Assembly (NCBI GenBank): GCA_021732895.1
Contig: JAKFWE010000240.1
Location: 1-13,969 of the forward strand
Source: Allobosea sp.
GTDB lineage: Bacteria > Pseudomonadota > Alphaproteobacteria > Rhizobiales > Beijerinckiaceae
Length of the DNA stretch: 13,969 nt
Reading direction: 5' to 3'
Program-made: the position numbers and the translations under genes
In this document: piece after piece, positions 1 to 4,732 of the stretch
How positions within the stretch are numbered: the stretch's first letter is position 1
Layout: the number at the start of each line of letters is the position of its first letter
Notes under the pieces: generated by a model
The model's database searches: none
What the model was told of the DNA's origin: nothing
The model's input: the letters and a program-made list of their open reading frames with translations, nothing else

Positions 1-28
1 GCGACTCGACTATCTGAGGCGGGAGCCC

Positions 29-727
29 GTGCTGCCGCCGGGTTTCACGCTCGCCACCCTGCGCGAATCGGGCGACGCCTTCGCCCATGCCTGCGCCATC
101 GCCCCGGAGAGCGGCGCGGCGACGCTGGTCTGGGTGCGGCGCTTCGACATCGTCGAATTCGCCGTGGTGCTGGAGCCCGACGCGCCGCTGCGCGAAGCGC
201 GGCTGGCGCATTACCTCGCGATGAACGCGCTCGCCGACGCGCTCGCCGTGCATTGCCCGCCGGAGCGCCCGATTCTGTTCCGCTGGCCGGACGCCGTCGT
301 CTACGACCACGGCCTGATCGGCGGCGGGCGGACGAACTGGCCAAAGGAATGCGGCGAGGACGCGGTTCCGGACTGGCTGGTGTTCGGCGCGATGGTGCGG
401 GCGACGACGATGTCGCCCTTTGCGCAGGGTCAGACCGGCGTCGGCATGGCCGAAGAGGGCTTCGAGGAGGTCGATGCGGTCGATCTGATCGAGGCGTTCG
501 CGCGCCACCTCATGCTCGGCGTGACGCGCTGGCAGAGCGACGGCGCCAGGGCCTGCGTGCGGCGCTGGCTCGACCGGCTCGACAAGGCGCCGGGCGTTCG
601 CCACGGCGTCGAGCCGAATGGCGACCTCGTAGCGACGACGCAGGCCGGCACGGAGCGCCGCGGCCTGATCGAAGCGCTGGCGCGGGCCGACTGGCTCGAT
701 CGCGAGAGCGGCGGGCCGAAGCTGTGA
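29..727 (+). CDS. Biotin/lipoate A/B protein ligase-fold family protein (FDH-cluster type)
   Basis: The 232-residue protein aligns by eye with the catalytic fold of biotin protein ligases: the strand pair at residues 30-50, the helix 53-75, a WPD motif at 86-88 in place of the usual WPND, and the strand at 116-127. Residues 150-225 form a separate small C-terminal domain. The glycine/arginine-rich nucleotide loop of BirA is replaced by a short turn near VRRFD (36-40), and the position expected to hold the catalytic lysine (GLIGGGR, 95-101) carries Leu96. Ligase activity is therefore doubtful. Proteins of this kind recur beside DUF6505/DUF6352 genes in formate dehydrogenase loci; their substrate is unknown. 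The start is GTG; a GGGAG ribosome site ends only 3-4 bases before it, and the frame stays open to the window edge, so an earlier start outside is possible. The stop overlaps the next start as GTGA. Confidence 0.75.
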   Translation: MLPPGFTLATLRESGDAFAHACAIAPESGAATLVWVRRFDIVEFAVVLEPDAPLREARLAHYLAMNALADALAVHCPPERPILFRWPDAVVYDHGLIGGGRTNWPKECGEDAVPDWLVFGAMVRATTMSPFAQGQTGVGMAEEGFEEVDAVDLIEAFARHLMLGVTRWQSDGARACVRRWLDRLDKAPGVRHGVEPNGDLVATTQAGTERRGLIEALARADWLDRESGGPKL

Positions 728-1293
728 GCGCGCTGAAGCTGCCGCGCGCCATCCGGCTCGACCCGTCCGACAGCTTCGTCTTCAGGCAGGCGGCGGAACC
801 CGGCGAATGCGTCGTCACCGGCTCCTTCCTGTTCGACCCGGCCGCCCTCGACAGGCTCGACGCCAAGGGCCGGACGGCCTTTCGCTCGGGCTTTCTCGGC
901 GTCGGCAGCTTCGGCTGGAGCACGCTGGCGGTGGTCCAGCCGGCGAGCGAGGCCGAGCGCGAGGCCGCCGTCGCGGCGCTGGCGCGCCATCTCGTCGAGA
1001 AGCTCGGCGCGCCCGACATGGCGGCGGCCCTGGCCGCCGCCGCGGAGGAGATCGCCTTCGCCGCCACGCTCTGCGACCATCCCGAGCAGACCCTGCTCGC
1101 CTTGCATCGCACGCTCGAACAGGGCGAAATCCGCGAACGCTTCCGCACGCTGACGCCCCGGCCGGCCCATGACGGCCAGGGCTTCCGCGCCTTCGAATTC
1201 CTCGCCGTCGAGGGCGAGGACGGCCCCGAGGAAGCGATCGACCTGCTCGCGCTCGGCGATTCGACCGGTCAACGAAGGACCAGCCCGCGATGA
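724..1293 (+). CDS. DUF6505 family protein
   Basis: This 189-residue soluble protein starts with GTG inside the stop of the ligase-fold gene (GTGA overlap) and ends in an ATGA overlap with the next gene, so it is almost certainly translationally coupled on both sides. I recognise the opening (LPRAIRLDPSDSFVF) and the GFLGVGSFGWSTL-type core as the DUF6505 family, which occurs in FDH accessory clusters. There is no signal peptide, membrane segment or metal-binding cysteine pattern; only two cysteines are present. Its role is unknown; from context I infer a cytoplasmic part in assembly or cofactor handling of formate dehydrogenase. The open frame reaches much further upstream, but that part overlaps the ligase gene and reads as an arginine-rich shadow, so the GTG was chosen. 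Confidence 0.75.
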   Translation: MSALKLPRAIRLDPSDSFVFRQAAEPGECVVTGSFLFDPAALDRLDAKGRTAFRSGFLGVGSFGWSTLAVVQPASEAEREAAVAALARHLVEKLGAPDMAAALAAAAEEIAFAATLCDHPEQTLLALHRTLEQGEIRERFRTLTPRPAHDGQGFRAFEFLAVEGEDGPEEAIDLLALGDSTGQRRTSPR

Positions 1294-2300
1294 CGCATTT
1301 CTGGGCCGCATCCGGGCATCTGCTGCTCGACCGGGAGCCGGGCGGCGGCCTCGTCGTCAGCGACGATTTTCTCAAGGCCTACCTCGCCCGCCCCGAGATC
1401 ATGCCGCCGGAGGACGCCTGCGCGGCCGAGCGGGCGCTGCACGCAAAGCTGCTGCGCGCGCCGCGCAGCGACGTCGACGCCGGCGAGATCGCGGCGATGC
1501 TCGATGGCGACGCGCGCGAGAACTGGGGCTTCCTCGTCGCCTGGCGCGACCGGCTGCTGGCGGAGCCGACGCTGGAAGGCGCCTATGCGCGCATCATCCG
1601 CGAAGGGGCGGCCGGCGTGCCGCCGCTGTTCCTCGACCAGATCGTGCAGGTCATCCTGCGCTCCGCGCTGGACGACTCCGACGACCCCTACGTCGTGCGC
1701 GCGGCGGAATGCCTGTTCCGGCCCCAGCGCGTGACCTTCCACGAGAACACGATCCTGCTAGCCGACGCCGAGATCATCGAGGGCCACGAGGCGGACCGCC
1801 ACGCCTCGCCCCTGCTGGCGATGCTCGGCGGGCCGGCGGCGACCTCGCTCGACATTCTGAAGCCCGCGAACGCCGATCGCTACTGGCAACGTTCCGACGG
1901 TTTCGACATGGTGCTCGATCTTGGCGGCAGCCCCTCCGGCCGGGCCGCCCTCGCCGAGGCGCTGAGGCTCTGGATCCGCCAGATGCATCGGCTCGACGCG
2001 CGCGTCGAGCCGGTCGAGACGCTCAAGGACGCCGACTGGCGCTGGTTCGTCGGGCTCGATGCGGAGGCGACCGCAATCGGCAACGGCCTGTGGAACGGCG
2101 AGAGGATCGATGAGGAGGCGCTCTCGCGGGTGCTGGCGCTGTTCCGGCTGAGCCTGCCGGCGGATGCGCCGGTGCTGGCGCCGGCGAGGGGCAAGCCGAT
2201 CTACCTGATCCTGGCCATGTCGGGCGACAAGCTGCTGCGGATGAAGCCGCAGAACCTCGTCGCCGGCCTGCCGCTGGCGACGCGCGAACTGGCGAACTGA
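1290..2300 (+). CDS. DUF6352 family protein
   Basis: A 336-residue, cytoplasmic-looking protein with no signal peptide or membrane span. The N-terminal MTHFWAASGHLLLDR and the downstream DDFLKAYLARPE segment are what I associate with DUF6352, a family found next to DUF6505 and DUF3305 genes in alphaproteobacterial FDH loci. The middle (about 100-150) is predicted helical, and the C-terminus is rich in short beta-like stretches (ILAMSGDKLLRM). No catalytic motif is recognisable. The ATG overlaps the previous stop as ATGA, and the next gene follows after 10 bases that carry a GGAGG ribosome site. Function is unknown; conserved co-location suggests an FDH-specific accessory role. Confidence is high that it is a gene, moderate on the family name. 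Confidence 0.78.
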   Translation: MTHFWAASGHLLLDREPGGGLVVSDDFLKAYLARPEIMPPEDACAAERALHAKLLRAPRSDVDAGEIAAMLDGDARENWGFLVAWRDRLLAEPTLEGAYARIIREGAAGVPPLFLDQIVQVILRSALDDSDDPYVVRAAECLFRPQRVTFHENTILLADAEIIEGHEADRHASPLLAMLGGPAATSLDILKPANADRYWQRSDGFDMVLDLGGSPSGRAALAEALRLWIRQMHRLDARVEPVETLKDADWRWFVGLDAEATAIGNGLWNGERIDEEALSRVLALFRLSLPADAPVLAPARGKPIYLILAMSGDKLLRMKPQNLVAGLPLATRELAN

Positions 2301-2310
2301 GGAGGCGGCG

Positions 2311-2829
2311 ATGGCGCAGCAGCACATCCAGGTCGGCGTCGTGGTCGAGCGCCGCGCCGTGGACTCGCCCTGGATCGACCACGCCTGGTCGCCACTCGCC
2401 GTGCTGCCCGAGCCGCCGGACCTCGCCGACTGGACGAAACTGACCGACGCGGCGGACCGGCAGAGCTACTATCTCGGCGCGGCCGCGCTGACGCTGCATT
2501 CCGTCGACACCGCCCATTTCCGCGAAAATTTTCAGACCGGCGAGGCCAAGCTCTGGGTCGCGGTCCGTCCGACCGGCTGCGAGCCGCCGCTCGAACTCGT
2601 CGGCGTCACCGCCGATCCGTTCGAGGGCGAGGTCTATTCGGAAAACCCCGACGACATCGTCGAGGCGCTGGCGATGCCGGCCGCGACCGCCGCGCAGGTT
2701 CTCGCCTTCTTCGACGCCCACCATGTCGAACGCGCGTTCATCAAGCGCCAGCGCAGCGAGCATGATCCACGCAAGGGAGGCGCGGGGCGCCGCGGTCCCC
2801 CGGCCGCGCCGCGCGAGGACGAGCCGTGA
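2311..2829 (+). CDS. DUF3305 domain-containing protein
   Basis: A 172-residue protein preceded by a textbook GGAGG at 2301-2305, five bases before the ATG. Residues 4-145 match the DUF3305 pattern: an opening VGVVVERRAVDSPW, an intermediate YLGAAALTLHSVDTAHFREN strand-rich stretch, then LWVAVRP and a helical end (AQVLAFFDAHHVERAF) with a basic tail FIKRQR. The last 20 residues are low-complexity and charged. There is no export signal or cofactor motif. The family is nearly always paired with DUF3306, as here (GTGA overlap with the next gene), and with formate dehydrogenase genes. In related loci I recall a 4Fe-4S protein near this pair; none lies between them here. Its biochemical role is undetermined. 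Confidence 0.85.
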   Translation: MAQQHIQVGVVVERRAVDSPWIDHAWSPLAVLPEPPDLADWTKLTDAADRQSYYLGAAALTLHSVDTAHFRENFQTGEAKLWVAVRPTGCEPPLELVGVTADPFEGEVYSENPDDIVEALAMPAATAAQVLAFFDAHHVERAFIKRQRSEHDPRKGGAGRRGPPAAPREDEP

Positions 2830-3572
2830 GCGCCGCGAGCGGCGAGCCGGAAGGCGAAGGCTTCCTGACGCGCTGGGCGCGGCGCAAGCGCGCGGTCGCC
2901 GAGGCGGAGGCTGCGACCGCGCACCCGACGGCCCCGGCCGCGCCGGAGGCGCGAAAGCCCGGCTCCGTGACGGAACCCACGACAAAGGTCGGGACCGAGG
3001 CCGAAACCGAGATGATCGAGCCACCCTCGCTCGACGTCATCGACAAGGATTTCGACGTCGCGCACTGGCTCAGGCAGAACGTTCCCCAAAGCTGGAAGCT
3101 CGCGGCGCTGCGCCGGGCCTGGGAGAGCGACCCGGCCATCCGCGACTACCTCGATCCGGCCCGCGATTACGCACTCGACTGGAACACGCCGGGCGGCGCG
3201 CCGGGCTACGGGCCGCTTTCGGAATCGGACGACGTCGCGCAAATGATCCGCGACGTCTTCGGCGAAAAACCCGAGCCGGAGCCGGAGGACGCCGCCGCCG
3301 AGGCGCCGGAGCAGGATGGCGACAGCATGCCGCATCAACTTTCGTTGAACGAGGCCGCGCGGGATTCCGATGCTGCAACGCAACAATCAACGCCGGGAGC
3401 GCAGACCGGACCCTATCTCCGCCTGTCGGACCACGACGCCGAAGAGGCCGTTCAAGACGAAAATCCGCCCGAATCTGCATGGCGGGCCGTTGCTGCGGCG
3501 CAAAACCGGAGCGACCCGGCAGACCAGCCGGCGCGGAACCGCAAACGCGGAGGTGGAGCGACGCCAGTCTGA
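2826..3572 (+). CDS. DUF3306 domain-containing protein
   Basis: A 248-residue protein starting at a GTG that overlaps the DUF3305 stop. Residues 9-18 (GFLTRWARRK) and 60-145 carry the recognisable DUF3306 core: the PPSLDVIDKDFDVAHWL segment, LAALRRAWESDPAIRDYLDP, and the DWNTPGGAPGYGPL turn. Residues 22-55 are an Ala/Glu/Pro linker and 150-248 a long acidic, poorly conserved tail ending in a basic RKRGGGATPV. That end resembles the basic glycine-rich termini I associate with this family, which argues against a frameshift near the 3' end. No membrane span or metal motif is seen. From about 3330 the coding sequence becomes less GC-rich than its neighbours, possibly because it overlaps control DNA for the downstream operon. 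Function is unknown; it is an FDH-cluster accessory by association. Confidence 0.82.
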   Translation: MSAASGEPEGEGFLTRWARRKRAVAEAEAATAHPTAPAAPEARKPGSVTEPTTKVGTEAETEMIEPPSLDVIDKDFDVAHWLRQNVPQSWKLAALRRAWESDPAIRDYLDPARDYALDWNTPGGAPGYGPLSESDDVAQMIRDVFGEKPEPEPEDAAAEAPEQDGDSMPHQLSLNEAARDSDAATQQSTPGAQTGPYLRLSDHDAEEAVQDENPPESAWRAVAAAQNRSDPADQPARNRKRGGGATPV

Positions 3573-3602
3573 GCGCCAATTGGAACAGTTGTAATTTGCG
3601 GC

Positions 3603-3619
3603 GATAAGCGCTCATTATC
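3603..3619. promoter_or_regulatory. Inverted repeat GATAA-N7-TTATC, candidate operator
   Basis: Perfect 5-bp half-sites GATAA (3603-3607) and TTATC (3615-3619) flank a 7-bp centre gcgctca; the centre begins inside an AGCGCT palindrome (3607-3612). The dyad overlaps the candidate -10 element and lies about 60 bp before the start of a gene whose product carries a helix-turn-helix, so repression or autoregulation at this site is plausible. The half-sites are short and could occur by chance. Confidence 0.35.
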
Positions 3620-3639
3620 TTTGCACTAAAAACGGGCAT

Positions 3640-3655
3640 CGGCGGAAAACCGCCG
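3640..3655 (+). other. Hairpin CGGCGG-AAAA-CCGCCG in the torD-like leader
   Basis: A perfect 6-bp GC stem closed by an AAAA tetraloop, located 24 bases before the ATG at 3680. No T-tract follows, so it is not an intrinsic terminator. If the transcript starts near 3625 it would form at or close to the 5' end of the mRNA and could protect the message or influence ribosome access. Confidence 0.4.
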
Positions 3656-3679
3656 GGATCGTGGGGAACGGCGTCGTCA

Positions 3680-4489
3680 ATGCGGGATGCGGCACTCGAA
3701 CGGGCGATCGGCTCAGCGGGCGGCGTGCGCGCGCTGGCTCGCGCCGTCGGCGTTTCGCAACCGGCCGTCTCGAGCTGGCGCAAGGTGCCGGCCGATCGCG
3801 TCCTGACCGTGGAGGCGCTGACCGGGGTCTCGCGCAGCGACCTGCGCCCCGATCTCTATCCGGAAGAGCGCGCTCAGCATGGGTCGATCCTTTTGAACAG
3901 CCTTCCCGAAGCGCCGATCGACGAGATCGACGAGGCGCGCGCGCAGGAATACGAGTTGATCGGGGCTTTGCTCTGGCGCGCGCCGACAGCCGAGACGCTG
4001 GCGGCCCTCGCCGGCCTCCAGGGCGACGCCTCGCCGCTCGGCATGGCGCATTTCGCGCTGGCCGAAGCCGCCGCCGAGGCGACCCCGGAGTCGCTGCGCG
4101 ACGAGTTCTTCGCGCTGTTCATCGGCGTCGGGCGCGGCGAGCTCCTGCCCTACGGCTCCTATTACCAGACCGGGTTCCTGCACGAGCGCCCGCTCGCCGC
4201 CGTGCGCGAGGACATGGCGCGGCTCGGCGTCGAACGCGTGGAGCGGGTCGCAGAGCCTGAAGACCACGTCGCCATCCTGATGGACATGATGGCGCAGCTC
4301 ATCCGCGGCCGGTTCGCGGCCGAAGGCCTCGACGACCGGAGCTTCTTCGCCCGCCACCTGCGGCCGTGGGGCGAGCGCTTCTTCGCCGATCTCGAAGTCG
4401 CGCGCTCGGCGCATTTCTACAAGGCGGTCGGCCGGGTCGGCAGCCTGTTCCTGTCCATCGAGACGGAAGCCGCGAGGCTGCCGTCATGA
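3680..4489 (+). CDS. TorD-family molecular chaperone with N-terminal YdaS/Cro-like helix-turn-helix
   Basis: A 269-residue fusion. Residues 1-62 look like a YdaS/Cro-type DNA-binding domain: the HTH (ALARAVGVSQPAVSSWR, 18-34) is followed by VPADRVLTVEALTG and the RPDLYPEE ending common in that family. After a linker, residues 80-265 form the all-helical TorD/DmsD fold, with DEFFALFIGVGRGELLPYGSYY (141-162, quoted as key parts DEFF, LPYGSYY) and the EPEDHVAILMDMM signature at 192-204. TorD chaperones bind Tat signals of molybdoenzymes and keep the apo-enzyme competent for cofactor insertion. Here the likely client is the alpha subunit, two genes downstream. The frame is uninterrupted across both domains, so this is a real fusion unless translation begins inside; no better internal start is evident. 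The stop overlaps an ATG (ATGA) of the next frame. Confidence 0.85.
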   Translation: MRDAALERAIGSAGGVRALARAVGVSQPAVSSWRKVPADRVLTVEALTGVSRSDLRPDLYPEERAQHGSILLNSLPEAPIDEIDEARAQEYELIGALLWRAPTAETLAALAGLQGDASPLGMAHFALAEAAAEATPESLRDEFFALFIGVGRGELLPYGSYYQTGFLHERPLAAVREDMARLGVERVERVAEPEDHVAILMDMMAQLIRGRFAAEGLDDRSFFARHLRPWGERFFADLEVARSAHFYKAVGRVGSLFLSIETEAARLPS

Positions 4490-4524
4490 AGCCCACCAGC
4501 ATGTCCGACGCGGAGGAGACGACG

Positions 4525-4719
4525 ATGTCGCAAACCACCAAAGGAGCGGCCTTCGACCGCCGCAGCTTCTTCAAGGCGCTCGGCGCGGGGGCGACCGTCG
4601 CCGCGACGCCTGCTCTGGTGACGCCGGCGCAGGCCGTCGATCCCGGCAAGGAAGAGACCAAGGCGCGCTACCAGGAATCGGAGCACGTCAAGAACTTCTA
4701 CCGCACCAACCGTTACTGA
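4525..4719 (+). CDS. Formate dehydrogenase-region Tat-signal small protein (TIGR02811-like)
   Basis: A 64-residue protein that is mostly a twin-arginine signal: FDRRSFFK (10-17) followed by an alanine-rich hydrophobic stretch and a TPAQA cleavage site after residue 37. The mature part would be only about 27 residues, ending in HVKNFYRTNRY, which resembles the conserved end of the small Tat targets encoded just before FDH alpha subunits. It could be a tiny periplasmic FDH component or a decoy for the Tat chaperone; neither is established. I chose the ATG at 4525 because GGAGGAG (4512-4518) sits 6 bases before it. An in-frame ATG at 4486, overlapping the TorD stop, would add 13 residues, and another lies at 4501. 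The alpha-subunit gene follows after 13 bases. Confidence 0.85.
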   Translation: MSQTTKGAAFDRRSFFKALGAGATVAATPALVTPAQAVDPGKEETKARYQESEHVKNFYRTNRY

Positions 4720-4732
4720 GGGACCTGGCGCC

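Larger units (their letters stand above)
3573..3679 (+). promoter_or_regulatory. AT-rich intergenic gap, likely promoter/operator region of the fdh operon
   Basis: This is the only substantial gap before the structural genes and is visibly more AT-rich than the surroundings. It holds TTGTAA (3589-3594) and, 18 bases on, CATTAT (3613-3618); each matches the sigma-70 -35 and -10 consensus at 4 of 6 positions, so the promoter call is tentative. The -10 candidate overlaps a GATAA/TTATC inverted repeat. A hairpin and a GTGGGGAA purine run (3661-3668, possible ribosome site) precede the ATG at 3680. Transcription of the TorD, Tat-peptide and FDH genes probably starts here, in addition to read-through from the upstream accessory genes. 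Confidence 0.45.

Noticed and set aside
1..17. Possible tail of an upstream gene ending at TGA 15-17
   Set aside because: Only four sense codons are visible, too few to support a gene call, although the spacing to the GTG at 29 would fit an operon.
3370..3594. Alternative + frame over the DUF3306 tail suggesting a frameshift
   Set aside because: The annotated frame keeps a family-like basic end (RKRGGGATPV), while the alternative is Arg/Gln-rich and unrelated to the core domain.
3580..3600. Sigma-54 promoter (TTGGAAC...TTTGC)
   Set aside because: The GG and GC elements are 16 bases apart start to start; sigma-54 requires 12, and the -24 block is poorly matched.
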